Shown here piece by piece: positions 1 through 6,879 of a stretch of 10,899 nt of DNA. Numbering within the stretch: the stretch's first letter is position 1; every line of letters begins with the position of its first letter. Where the stretch lies: positions 1 through 10,899 of the forward strand of contig QQUB01000807.1 of the NCBI GenBank assembly GCA_008501835.1, given 5' to 3'. Made by a program: the position numbers and the translations under genes. Origin of the DNA: Bacteroidota bacterium. Its GTDB lineage: Bacteria > Bacteroidota > Bacteroidia > Chitinophagales > Saprospiraceae. The notes under the pieces are model-generated. The model made no database searches and was not told the DNA's origin. It was given only the letters and a program-made list of their open reading frames with translations.

Positions 1-1
1 G

Positions 2-124
2 CAAAAACAAGGAATGGTAGGCTGGCTTAAAAAGCTGGGCATTGCCGGCTGTGTATTTTTCTTGATTAAAGGCCTTGTTTCGCTTGTAGTTCTTTTCGGC
101 GTAGGGAAGAGCGGCATTGGTTAA
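2..124 (+). CDS. C-terminal end of a small membrane protein (partial or very short gene)
   Basis: An open frame enters from the left edge and stops with TAA at 122-124. The visible 40 residues hold a KKLG basic patch followed by a hydrophobic stretch (roughly IAGCVFFLIKGLVSLVVLFG) and a short GKSGIG tail, which reads as one transmembrane segment with a positive inner flank. An ATG at 14-16 could make this a complete 36-residue protein (MVGWLKKL...), but the frame stays open to the edge, so it may equally be the end of a longer one. It ends 2 bases before the end of the convergent transporter gene. Short Bacteroidota proteins of this WLKKxGIAGFxFFLIKGL type are something I recall, but I can assign no function. 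No promoter can be judged at the edge. Confidence 0.5.
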   Translation, partial: QKQGMVGWLKKLGIAGCVFFLIKGLVSLVVLFGVGKSGIG

Positions 125-126
125 AA

Positions 127-1764
127 TCAACCACTCAATAGTCCAAACAACAGTTGGACGAAAATCACTTTAAAGATCAGAGAAACCGGCAGGATCAGGG
201 TAAATCCCAGGATCGGCAATTTATTTTGGGTTTTGTCCAAAGCAAAATCCAGGATAGCTGGTTGGGTAGCTACCATACCCAGCAGGATGCTGAATGGAAT
301 TCTCAATAACTTATATCCTACTACGAGGGTAACAATAGCTGTGAAAAAGCTGATGATACCTCCCGCCAAAATAATAAATCCTCCTCCCCCACCGGAAATG
401 GTACTGACAAAGGTATGACCTGAATTAACACCAATCCCCGCCAACATCAACATAAGCCCAATTTGCCGTAGCGTTAAATTCGCACTGTACGGTAATGTCC
501 ACACAATGGGCCCCGTACGTCTCAATGCACCAAGGATCAATGCCACGAGGATCACACCGCCGGCGAAACCGAATTTAAGGTTTACATCACCGGGCAGTTG
601 AATACTGATCATCCCGAACAACAATCCAAGTGCCATTCCCAGGCCAAAAGAAAGCAGATTAATTTTGGACAATCCTTCAAAAGAATCTCCAAAAAATTCT
701 GCGATTTTATCCACATCACTTCTTCTGGCTACGAACAACACCTGATCACCTAATTCCAGTACAGTATTGCCACCAGCTAGTAGATCGATATCCCCCCGAC
801 GAATGGTAGCCACCATGGCCGGGAATTTTTCCTGTAAATTCAACGCTGCCAACCGTTGACCGGCTATTTTTGGATTGGAAATAAAAATACGCTTGGTAAC
901 ATATTCTGAAAGGTGTTCCGGCATATCATAAGGAAGAATTTCACCCAAAGATTCGGCAACTTTAAATACTTCATCTTTATCTCCAACCACAACCACCTTA
1001 TCCTGAAGGTCAAATTTTGAATCCCAATTCGGCAATTCAAATGTTTTGCCCCGTTGAACCCTTCCAAATACGATCTTCCATTTGGTCTCGCGTTTCATAT
1101 CCCGAATGGTTACCCCCACAAATTCAGGATTGGTGATCACAACGGTTTTTTTGATAATTTCCTGCTTAACAGGATAATCATGCTTCAATTCTTCCTCCTC
1201 CTTTTTCAAATTTATCTTAAAAACCTTACTCACCAATTGTATGGCAACTATAGCTCCAATAAGTCCCATTGGATAAGTAAGTGAGTAGCCCACTACCGCT
1301 TTATTCCCCATCTCAAGGACAGCTTCTTCAGTTACCCCGGTATTACTGATTACATCCAGCAAACCTGCCAGAGCAGGAGTATTGGTCGTACTACCTGCAA
1401 AGATCCCGGAAGTAGTGGTGGCGGAAAAATTCAAGAGAAAATGCAAGCCTAGGGCAATGCCTGCCGATAAAGCAATCATGACCACAACAAAGAAAATATC
1501 CCTGAGTCCTTTTTGTCGAAAACTTTCAAAAAAACTAGGTCCGCTGGAAAGCCCGATGGAATAAACAAACATGGCAAGACCCAGAAAAATAATGGACTCG
1601 TCTATATGCAGATCCTGGCTTAATCCGCCAAAAAACAATCCCACAAACAAAACGGCTGCCACCCCAAATTTCGTCCCGCGAAACTTGATGGTCCCAAGTC
1701 CGTAACCTATTCCGGCAACGACAAATAGCAATAAAATCGGGTTCTCAGTAAAAACCTGGATCAT
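127..1764 (-). CDS. AspT/YidE/YbjL-type putative transporter with two RCK_C domains
   Basis: A 545-residue inner-membrane protein with the architecture of the aspartate:alanine exchanger (AAE) family. The first Asp-Al_Ex membrane half is at about residues 8-182, two TrkA-C/RCK_C regulatory domains follow in the cytoplasmic loop (about 200-275 and 288-360), and a second membrane half covers about 368-545. The two halves carry matching motifs: GSTTNTPALAGLLD near 124-137 and GMVATQPAILDFALDKT near 496-512, as expected of an internal duplication. Length fits the family (about 550). Characterised members exchange aspartate and alanine or succinate, but many YidE/YbjL relatives have no known substrate, so none is claimed. 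The ATG at 1762-1764 is the only reasonable start and gives the conserved N-terminal helix. It is transcribed divergently from the protease gene and looks monocistronic. Confidence 0.93.
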   Translation of the reverse strand: MIQVFTENPILLLFVVAGIGYGLGTIKFRGTKFGVAAVLFVGLFFGGLSQDLHIDESIIFLGLAMFVYSIGLSSGPSFFESFRQKGLRDIFFVVVMIALSAGIALGLHFLLNFSATTTSGIFAGSTTNTPALAGLLDVISNTGVTEEAVLEMGNKAVVGYSLTYPMGLIGAIVAIQLVSKVFKINLKKEEEELKHDYPVKQEIIKKTVVITNPEFVGVTIRDMKRETKWKIVFGRVQRGKTFELPNWDSKFDLQDKVVVVGDKDEVFKVAESLGEILPYDMPEHLSEYVTKRIFISNPKIAGQRLAALNLQEKFPAMVATIRRGDIDLLAGGNTVLELGDQVLFVARRSDVDKIAEFFGDSFEGLSKINLLSFGLGMALGLLFGMISIQLPGDVNLKFGFAGGVILVALILGALRRTGPIVWTLPYSANLTLRQIGLMLMLAGIGVNSGHTFVSTISGGGGGFIILAGGIISFFTAIVTLVVGYKLLRIPFSILLGMVATQPAILDFALDKTQNKLPILGFTLILPVSLIFKVIFVQLLFGLLSG

Positions 1765-1803
1765 GAAGTCTTGTTTTTCGAGTGTTCTTGGTCAATTAAG
1801 CCG

Positions 1804-1835
1804 CAAAGATTGGTCATTTATTCAGTAAAATGCAA
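1804..1835 (-). promoter_or_regulatory. Probable Bacteroidota-type promoter for the AspT-like transporter
   Basis: On the minus strand AATCTTTG (1804-1811) resembles the -7 consensus TAnnTTTG, with one mismatch at the first T. A TTG (1833-1835) lies 21 bases upstream as a -33 element. The transcript would start near 1797, about 33 bases before the ATG. This is pattern matching only. Confidence 0.4.
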
Positions 1836-1858
1836 GTTTTTCGCAAGTTGTACGGCAT

Positions 1859-1886
1859 TTTGCAATGATAAAACCGTTTATCTTTA
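1859..1886 (+). promoter_or_regulatory. Possible Bacteroidota-type promoter for the S8 protease
   Basis: TATCTTTA (1879-1886) fits TAnnTTTG except for the last base and is followed by CAGCCCC, a familiar context. TTTG at 1859-1862 is a candidate -33 element, but the 16-base spacer is shorter than the usual 19-21. It leaves a leader of roughly 40 bases before the ATG at 1934. No Shine-Dalgarno sequence is at the correct distance; the AGGGGG around 1912-1917 is too far upstream. Confidence 0.4.
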
Positions 1887-1933
1887 CAGCCCCTTAAATT
1901 AATCAACAAAAAGGGGGAAAATTTTTAGAACTA

Positions 1934-3556
1934 ATGAAGTATCTCAACGCGCTCTGTTTTTCATTGTTTTTGATCGTCACAGTTCAGGCTCAAAAGGCTA
2001 CTGAAATCCATTCTGTTGATCATCAAATAATAATCTGGCTGAAGGAAGGAGCTGACATTATTAACCTTCTCGAAAGCGTTAATGTTGAAATGGACAGCAG
2101 AAAACCTTGCTACTATATCAAACCGCTTGGACAAAAACACAATATTCACCTTGTTAGTTTACCTGAATATTTACCAGAAAAAGCCTCTATCCTTCAAACT
2201 TTTAAGACTCACAAGGATGTGCTGCATGTACAATTTGATGCCTTTACAAATAATCGCCTGGAACCGAACGATCTCAATTATCCGGAACAATGGACCCTTG
2301 AGCAAATAGATATGCCGGAAGCGTGGGAATTAAGTACTGGCGGATTGACGGTCAATGGAGATACCATCGTACTGGCTATCCTCGATTCAGGATTTGATAT
2401 TACCCATCCAGACCTCAAAGACAATGTATGGTATAACCACTTCGAGATTCCAAACGACAGTATCGACAATGATAACAATGGGTATATCGATGATTATGTA
2501 GGCTGGAATTTCCGGAATGACACTAATGTACACGGCCTGGCAACTCATGGTCATTCGGTTGCCGGTATTGCCGGAGCGAGCGGGAATAACGAAATTGGTG
2601 TGACGGGAATCAACTGGAATATCAAACTGATGCTGCTCGATGCCAAAACCATCAGTTCCATTATTGAGTCTTACGAATACGTGATCGATCAGCGGGAAAG
2701 GTATAATACTTCCGGAGGAACTGAAGGAGCTTTTGTGGTGGCTACTAATGCTTCATGGGGCATTGAGAATCAATTTTGTGACGAACAACCCGTCATCAGG
2801 GATCTTTACGACATAATGGGGGGTCACGGTATTTTAACGGCTGCTGCAACCGCCAATTCACATTACAATGTTGACCTTTTTGGAGATTTCCCAAGTACCT
2901 GTCCCAGTGATTTCCTGCTAACGGTGACCAATACACTTATGAATGATGAAAAAGCTTCCAATTCAGCTTTTGGACTGACTTCTGTAGACATGGGCGTTCC
3001 GGGTGAAGATTCTTATACGCTTAGGTTAAATGACAATTATGGGTCCTTTGGCAGCAATTCCGCAGCTACTCCTCACCTTTCCGGTGCAATTGCCCTCATG
3101 TATAGCCTTTTGTGTTCGGAGATGGCCACTGATGCACTGATTCATCCGGCAGATATCGCCCGGGAGGTAAAGGAAGCAATGCTCACTGGGGTTGATCCGG
3201 TGACGAGTCTCGCCAGTTATACTCAAACAGGCGGAAGGCTCAATGTAGCCAACAGCGCAGAAGCCATTCTCGAAAGTTGCAGCATAAATATCGGTCCTCT
3301 CGAAATTTTTGAAGTAAGTCCAAACCCAACGGATGATATCTTAAAAATCACCTATCAAAGTCCTGATTTTGAAGAACACATCATTTTTGTCCACAATGCC
3401 GTTGGACAACTCATTTATCAGGAGTCTTTTATTCCGAGCATGTTCGTTGAAAAGGCCTATGAACTGGATGTAACTCCTCTTGCCGGGGGCGTTTATACCA
3501 TTAGCCTTCAAGGGGATAATCGCATGGTGTCGAAGAAGTTTGTAGTGGTGGATTGA
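1934..3556 (+). CDS. Secreted S8 (subtilisin-like) serine protease with T9SS C-terminal sorting domain
   Basis: A 540-residue exported protease. Residues 1-19 form a signal peptide (Met-Lys start, hydrophobic FSLFLIVTVQA core). The S8 domain runs from about 115 to 450. The catalytic triad can be read as Asp151 (AILDSGFDITHPD), His205 (THGHSVAGIAGA) and Ser376 (SNSAATPHLSG), with the oxyanion Asn at 308 (AAATANS). An Asp/Asn-rich stretch at 175-187 (DSIDNDNNGYIDD) is a probable calcium site common in Bacteroidota S8 enzymes. From about 458 to the end is a type A sorting domain (VSPNPTDD, then GGVYTISL, ending KKFVVVD), which directs passage through the type IX system and attachment to or release from the cell surface. 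The usual GTS before the catalytic Ser is SNS here, and the HGTHVAG motif is HGHSVAG; all triad residues remain, so activity is likely. The region 20-110 is probably a pro-domain. Confidence 0.95.
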   Translation: MKYLNALCFSLFLIVTVQAQKATEIHSVDHQIIIWLKEGADIINLLESVNVEMDSRKPCYYIKPLGQKHNIHLVSLPEYLPEKASILQTFKTHKDVLHVQFDAFTNNRLEPNDLNYPEQWTLEQIDMPEAWELSTGGLTVNGDTIVLAILDSGFDITHPDLKDNVWYNHFEIPNDSIDNDNNGYIDDYVGWNFRNDTNVHGLATHGHSVAGIAGASGNNEIGVTGINWNIKLMLLDAKTISSIIESYEYVIDQRERYNTSGGTEGAFVVATNASWGIENQFCDEQPVIRDLYDIMGGHGILTAAATANSHYNVDLFGDFPSTCPSDFLLTVTNTLMNDEKASNSAFGLTSVDMGVPGEDSYTLRLNDNYGSFGSNSAATPHLSGAIALMYSLLCSEMATDALIHPADIAREVKEAMLTGVDPVTSLASYTQTGGRLNVANSAEAILESCSINIGPLEIFEVSPNPTDDILKITYQSPDFEEHIIFVHNAVGQLIYQESFIPSMFVEKAYELDVTPLAGGVYTISLQGDNRMVSKKFVVVD

Positions 3557-3634
3557 GTTTTAATTATCGAATTAATATCACCTTTACAAATAAAATTATT
3601 GTTTGGTAATTTTTCCTAATTAGAAGTAAAAAAA

Positions 3635-3744
3635 GATCATTGAGCGCAACGCGATCCGTGAGCTTTTTCTTAGCCTATCAAATTGTTTTTATTTCCGGAT
3701 GGCCGGCTCACCGATCGAATCACGTTGTTCTTCGCTCAATGATC
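3635..3744. repeat. 110-bp imperfect inverted repeat (hairpin / possible miniature element)
   Basis: The outer 12 bases match perfectly: GATCATTGAGCG at 3635-3646 and CGCTCAATGATC at 3733-3744. Inward, the left arm (to 3663) continues CAACGCGATCCGTGAGC and the right arm, read in reverse complement (from 3706), gives AAGAACAACGTGATTCGATCGGTGAGC. The two align with small gaps, including CAACG and GTGAGC. The flanks also resemble each other (AGTAAAAAAA on the left, AAAAAAGTAA on the right arm read outward). The 42-base centre is unpaired. It could act as a transcription barrier between the two + strand genes, or be a non-autonomous palindromic repeat of the genome. Confidence 0.75.
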
Positions 3745-3815
3745 CTGATTACTTTTTTCAAAACCCATATAAAATTCCAAGTGCAGGCAGGCTACCTCCA
3801 AACTATCAATTTCTA

Positions 3816-3846
3816 TTGATTCTAAACATGAATCGGGGTAATTTAA
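3816..3846 (+). promoter_or_regulatory. Possible promoter of the DUF5685 gene
   Basis: TTG (3816-3818) and TAATTTAA (3839-3846) are separated by 20 bases, the right distance for the -33/-7 pair, but the -7 box matches TAnnTTTG only loosely. A short inverted repeat, GATTC/GAATC (3818-3822 and 3830-3834), sits in the spacer. Confidence 0.25.
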
Positions 3847-3869
3847 GTGGCTAAATAAAACCCATACCT

Positions 3870-5261
3870 ATGTTTGGATTAATGCGTAAAACAAGCTGCG
3901 ATCCTCCCCAACAAAACTTATCCTGGAAAAGAAATCACTATTGCGGAACATGTAAAGTTATGGCGACCGAATACGGTCACGGATCAAGGATGTTCCTGAA
4001 TTATGATCTTGTTTTTCTGTCTGAACTTCTTACCCTATTAAGTCAAAACGAGGTGAGTTTTTCAGATGAAGCCTTTGGTTCAAAAAATTGTTTCAAACTC
4101 CCTTCCGGAAAAAACATTCCTCTTCCCCACCAGTTTGTGGCTGCCCTGGGGGTCATTTATGCTGACATAAAAATCAAAGATAACCTTCAGGATAAAAAAT
4201 CTCCTATCTGGAAAATTCCGGATTTTCTTTTCAGCAAACCTGTTTCAAAAGGCTGGGATAAACTTACTAAATGGGGAGTAAACCCTAAGCTTATTCAATC
4301 CTGGTTGAATGAACAACAAATCAGAGAAAAGGGAAAACTCTCAGCTGAATTCAATTTTTACTCGGAACCTACTGCTGAGGTAACAGCTCATTTTTTTAAA
4401 ATTGGGGCTGAAATAATGAAAAACAAGGAGGCATCTGCAGTCATGGAAGACCTCGGCAGGCAATTCGGAAAAATTATCTACTGGCTCGATGCTTGCGAGG
4501 ATTTCATTCGTGATAAAAAACAAAAAGCATTTAACGGCCTGCAAGTCATTTCTGGAAATTTCCCCGAAAGTAAGTCCATCCAAAAAATGGAGGAACATTT
4601 TGATATGCTAAAGGGAAAAACATTGAAAGCCTTACAAGATCTGCCTATTACAGATGACCTGAAGCGGCAATTTTCGGCAAGACTGGAATCCAATCTTTTC
4701 ATCAGGGTTCAGGCAGCTTTCCACAAAATTGAAACACATGTTAAAGATCACAATTTTGCTCAAAACAACCCAAGTTTAAAACTTCTTGAAGTTCGATTAA
4801 CAAGAAGGTGGCAGCAAGCTGTTGAATTTGCAAAAATTATTTCTTCCATTGAAAAGCGGTTGCAATATTACACATTGGCTTCTATGGCCTTTATCATTCC
4901 CAAAATAAAAACGGCTTATCCTTTTTCAGAAATAGTATATAAAAAGAAAGACCCGGTTTGCGGTTGCAATGTATGTGATTGTGGTGGATCGGAGCCTTGT
5001 TGTACTTCGGACAATGCCAATGAAGCTGAAACCTGCGGAAATACCTGTATCGTACTTACTTGTGGTTGCGGTATTGCCCTGATCGTTGGGATTGTTTTGT
5101 TGATGAATTCAACAGAAGGAAAACCTGGATCAAAAAGGAATGCTGTTCGTGCGATGAGAGCAAGTAGAAAAGAGCTTCGTCAACAACGGAAAGAGGATAA
5201 AAGGAAGTTGCGGCAAAGGAAAAGGAAGTTGAAGCGAATGAAACCTGAGGAGAGGGTTTGA
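3870..5261 (+). CDS. DUF5685 family protein with Cys-rich segment, one membrane helix and basic tail
   Basis: A 463-residue protein. Its N-terminus matches what I know of DUF5685: MFG start, Cys10, a CxxC in HYCGTCKVM (Cys25, Cys28), then SRMFLNYDLVFLSELL (39-54). The middle is all-helical, with EPTAEVTAHFF (166-176) and YWLDACEDFIRDKKQKAFNGL (204-224). The C-terminus has three parts: ten cysteines between 364 and 400 (CGCNVCDC, CC, then CG, C, CGC), a hydrophobic helix at about 394-412, and a highly basic tail (418-463, largely Lys and Arg). The family has no established function. The helical core with a DxxxD motif followed by basic residues and FNG faintly recalls phytoene/squalene-synthase-like proteins; that is inference only. 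Cysteine clusters suggest metal binding. The gene appears monocistronic; ATG at 3870 is preceded by AT-rich sequence without a ribosome binding site. Confidence 0.8.
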   Translation: MFGLMRKTSCDPPQQNLSWKRNHYCGTCKVMATEYGHGSRMFLNYDLVFLSELLTLLSQNEVSFSDEAFGSKNCFKLPSGKNIPLPHQFVAALGVIYADIKIKDNLQDKKSPIWKIPDFLFSKPVSKGWDKLTKWGVNPKLIQSWLNEQQIREKGKLSAEFNFYSEPTAEVTAHFFKIGAEIMKNKEASAVMEDLGRQFGKIIYWLDACEDFIRDKKQKAFNGLQVISGNFPESKSIQKMEEHFDMLKGKTLKALQDLPITDDLKRQFSARLESNLFIRVQAAFHKIETHVKDHNFAQNNPSLKLLEVRLTRRWQQAVEFAKIISSIEKRLQYYTLASMAFIIPKIKTAYPFSEIVYKKKDPVCGCNVCDCGGSEPCCTSDNANEAETCGNTCIVLTCGCGIALIVGIVLLMNSTEGKPGSKRNAVRAMRASRKELRQQRKEDKRKLRQRKRKLKRMKPEERV

Positions 5262-5364
5262 TTTGTAAAAAAACCCACATAAATGAGTTAGCAAAAAACC
5301 CAGACCCCATTAGGGTTCCCATATCTGTAAACTGCTGTGAGCCAGGAAAACCTCGTTCCTTTAG

Positions 5365-5455
5365 GCCTGCCTGCTGCATGCAGGTACGAAATCTATTTTC
5401 CAGGAAAAAGAGATGTTGCCACAAAAGTCATTTGGTACCTACAGCACCAATACAG
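5365..5455 (+). repeat. Dispersed ~95-bp repeat, copy 1
   Basis: It begins with the palindromic GCCTGCCTGCTGCATGCAGG, then GTACGAA, a variable part, GATGTTGCCACAAA, and GGTACCTACAGCACCAATACAG. The same blocks occur in the same order and orientation at 6880-6975. The copies differ by short gaps and substitutions, as expected of old non-coding repeats. Confidence 0.65.
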
Positions 5456-5596
5456 AACAGGTTCATGCCGGGAGTTACCTGGATTAGGTACCTAAAGGCA
5501 CCATTTGGGCAATTTACTGACAGTTATATGGAATTAAAACTCCCAGACCTCTATCAATTTACATTTTGCGGTTCAAAATTGGACATTCCGGATTCT

Positions 5597-5630
5597 AATA
5601 AAAAAGGCCCTGACCATAGGTCGGGGCCTT
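5597..5630 (-). terminator. rplU-rpmA: Rho-independent terminator of the rplU-rpmA operon
   Basis: A 12-bp stem (AAGGCCCTGACC 5604-5615 with GGTCGGGGCCTT 5619-5630, one G-T type mismatch) closes an ATA loop. On the minus strand it is followed by TTTTTTATT. It begins 30 bases behind the rpmA stop codon. Because both sides are A/T-rich it may also stop + strand transcripts from the DUF5685 gene. Confidence 0.88.
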
Positions 5631-5660
5631 CAAAAAGCTATGAAAACTAAAACTATTGTT

Positions 5661-6428
5661 TTACTCTTTAATGTCTTCTGGTTCACGACCACCGATGAGT
5701 CTGTCCTGGAATGCTTCCAGTTCTTCCCATTTTTCTTCGTGTGCCAGTTTCGCCTGCTTAGCCCATGTTTTAGGGTTGTGCATGCGGTAACGAGGACCGG
5801 CAGCATCAAGGATAGCCTGAACTTTTTCTTCAGGAGCATTTGCGAGCTCTTCCCAGGTGTTGATTCCACCTTCCTGGAGCAATCCTTCGATCTTAGGACC
5901 TACACCTTCTACCATTTTCAGATCATCTTTTTTGATCTTCTTACCTGAAGGCAATTCTATTTTAGCTGCAGCTGCCTTTTTCTTGGCAGGAGCTTTCTTT
6001 TCTTTCTTAGGAGCCTCTTCCTTTTTCTCAGCCTTAGCCTTAGGAGCTTTCTCCTTCTTTGGCTCTTCAACTGCAGGAGCTTCAGCAGCTACAGGAGCTT
6101 CCTCTACTACAGGAGCAGCAGGCTTCTCAGCTTTTTTCTTAGGAGCTGGTTTGGCGATAGTCTCTTCAACAACGTCAAAAGGAACGATGCTAACGTACAT
6201 TCTGTTCTTACGACGTCTTCTGAAGGAAACTGTACCATCTACCTCTGCGTGCAGGGTAAAGTCTTTACCCATGTATACATTGTCACCTGGGTGGAATTTT
6301 GTTCCTCTCTGGCGAACGATGATGTTTCCGGCGATAGCGAGCTGACCACCGAATAATTTTACTCCAAGCCGTTTCGAATTACTATCGCGGCCATTATCCG
6401 TACTACCTACACCTTTCTTATGTGCCAT
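5661..6428 (-). CDS. rpmA: Ribosomal protein bL27 with long linker and C-terminal helix-hairpin-helix domain
   Basis: Residues 1-85 are a complete bL27: MAHKKGVGSTDNGRDSNSKR, GGQLAIAGNIIVRQRGTKFHPG, and DGTVSFRRRRKNRMYVSIVP. This protein lies near the peptidyl-transferase centre of the 50S subunit. The start directly exposes the conserved AHKKG tail, so no cleaved leader of the Firmicutes kind is present. Residues about 90-160 are a low-complexity Lys/Ala/Glu/Pro linker. Residues about 165-248 form a second domain: DDLKMVEGVGPKIEGLLQEG is a helix-hairpin-helix (GVGPK turn), followed by helices and NPKTWAKQAKLAHEEKWEEL. The total of 255 compares with about 85 for normal bL27. HhH domains bind nucleic acid backbones, so the tail may contact rRNA or other RNA; this is inference. 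It follows rplU by 36 bases and ends before a strong terminator. Confidence 0.93.
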   Translation of the reverse strand: MAHKKGVGSTDNGRDSNSKRLGVKLFGGQLAIAGNIIVRQRGTKFHPGDNVYMGKDFTLHAEVDGTVSFRRRRKNRMYVSIVPFDVVEETIAKPAPKKKAEKPAAPVVEEAPVAAEAPAVEEPKKEKAPKAKAEKKEEAPKKEKKAPAKKKAAAAKIELPSGKKIKKDDLKMVEGVGPKIEGLLQEGGINTWEELANAPEEKVQAILDAAGPRYRMHNPKTWAKQAKLAHEEKWEELEAFQDRLIGGREPEDIKE

Positions 6429-6464
6429 TTCTTTCTAATTTTTGGATTAATAATGGACCGGCGT

Positions 6465-6773
6465 TTATCCGGCTATGCTATCAATTTTAATTTTGGTGAA
6501 AGACTGTCTGTGACCATTTTTCACTTTGTAGCCTTTACGTCTTTTCTTTTTGAAGACAACAACTTTGTCTCCTTTCTGATGGCCAAGAACAGTAGCATTT
6601 ACCTTAGCGTTCAATACCGGCGTGCCTACCTGGACTTTCCCGCCATTGTCGATCAGGAGTACCTGGTCGAAACTGACGTTATCGCCATCCTGGGCTTCAA
6701 GCTGGTGGACGAAAAGCTCCTGCCCTTCCTCAACTTTGAACTGCTGACCAGCTATTGTTACGATTGCGAACAT
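6465..6773 (-). CDS. rplU: 50S ribosomal protein bL21
   Basis: A 102-residue protein of normal length for bL21. It shows the typical start (MFAIVTIAGQQFKVEEGQ), the central VLLIDNGGKVQVGTPVL segment and the RNA-binding KKKRRKGYKVKNGHRQSFTKIKI motif near the end. bL21 binds 23S rRNA in the large subunit. It is the first gene of the rplU-rpmA operon, the standard order in bacteria. A well-formed promoter lies just upstream, and the start has no Shine-Dalgarno sequence, as is usual in Bacteroidota. Confidence 0.97.
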   Translation of the reverse strand: MFAIVTIAGQQFKVEEGQELFVHQLEAQDGDNVSFDQVLLIDNGGKVQVGTPVLNAKVNATVLGHQKGDKVVVFKKKRRKGYKVKNGHRQSFTKIKIDSIAG

Positions 6774-6806
6774 GTTAATTGAGTTTGTTTAAGTTAAAAT
6801 CGGCTG

Positions 6807-6837
6807 CAAAGGTAAATCTATTTTGCTGAAAAAAAAA
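6807..6837 (-). promoter_or_regulatory. rplU: Promoter of the rplU-rpmA operon
   Basis: On the minus strand TACCTTTG (6807-6814) is a perfect match to the Bacteroidota -7 element TAnnTTTG and is followed by CAGCC. A run of nine T (6829-6837) covers the -33 position, about 19 bases upstream. The transcript would start near 6800, giving a leader of about 27 bases. Confidence 0.65.
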
Positions 6838-6879
6838 GTATTCTGTGAAAATAAATTTTTGAGGGTTAAGAGCCACGAA

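Larger units (their letters stand above)
3557..3869. other. Gene-free stretch between protease and DUF5685 gene
   Basis: These 313 bases show no credible coding frame. They hold a weak all-AT hairpin just behind the protease (AAAATTA 3592-3598 / TAATTTT 3607-3613, followed by T), the large inverted repeat at 3635-3744, a short GCAGGCAGGC fragment at 3784-3793 and a possible promoter for the next gene. Confidence 0.6.
5262..5660. other. Gene-free stretch downstream of DUF5685 gene
   Basis: The stretch has no convincing gene. A 130-codon open frame here starts with TTG, overlaps the repeat and the terminator, and matches nothing I know. It contains repeat copy 1 (5365-5455), two GGTACC sites about 55 bases apart (5434-5439 and 5488-5493) and the terminator of the ribosomal operon at 5597-5630. 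No clear terminator for the DUF5685 gene is seen; AACCC/GGGTT around 5297-5317 is weak. Confidence 0.55.

Noticed and set aside
3592..3614. AT-only hairpin behind the protease as a terminator
   Set aside because: A 7-bp stem of A-T pairs only is too weak to call; it might help together with the inverted repeat that follows.
5297..5320. AACCC/GGGTT hairpin as terminator of the DUF5685 gene
   Set aside because: Five-base stem, long loop and no T-run on the + strand.
5056..5424. 122-codon open frame on the minus strand
   Set aside because: It covers the basic tail of the DUF5685 gene in antisense plus the repeat; no recognisable domain.
5258..5650. 130-codon open frame on the + strand behind the DUF5685 gene
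   Set aside because: It starts with TTG, runs through the dispersed repeat and the ribosomal terminator, has unusual Cys/Pro/Arg composition and matches no family I know.
5857..6345. 162-codon open frame antisense to rpmA
   Set aside because: It arises from the complement of the Lys/Ala/Glu-rich bL27 linker, giving Phe/Leu/Ser-rich low complexity; rpmA is certain on the other strand.
6420..6782. 120-codon open frame antisense to rplU
   Set aside because: It lies entirely opposite bL21, which is clearly recognised.
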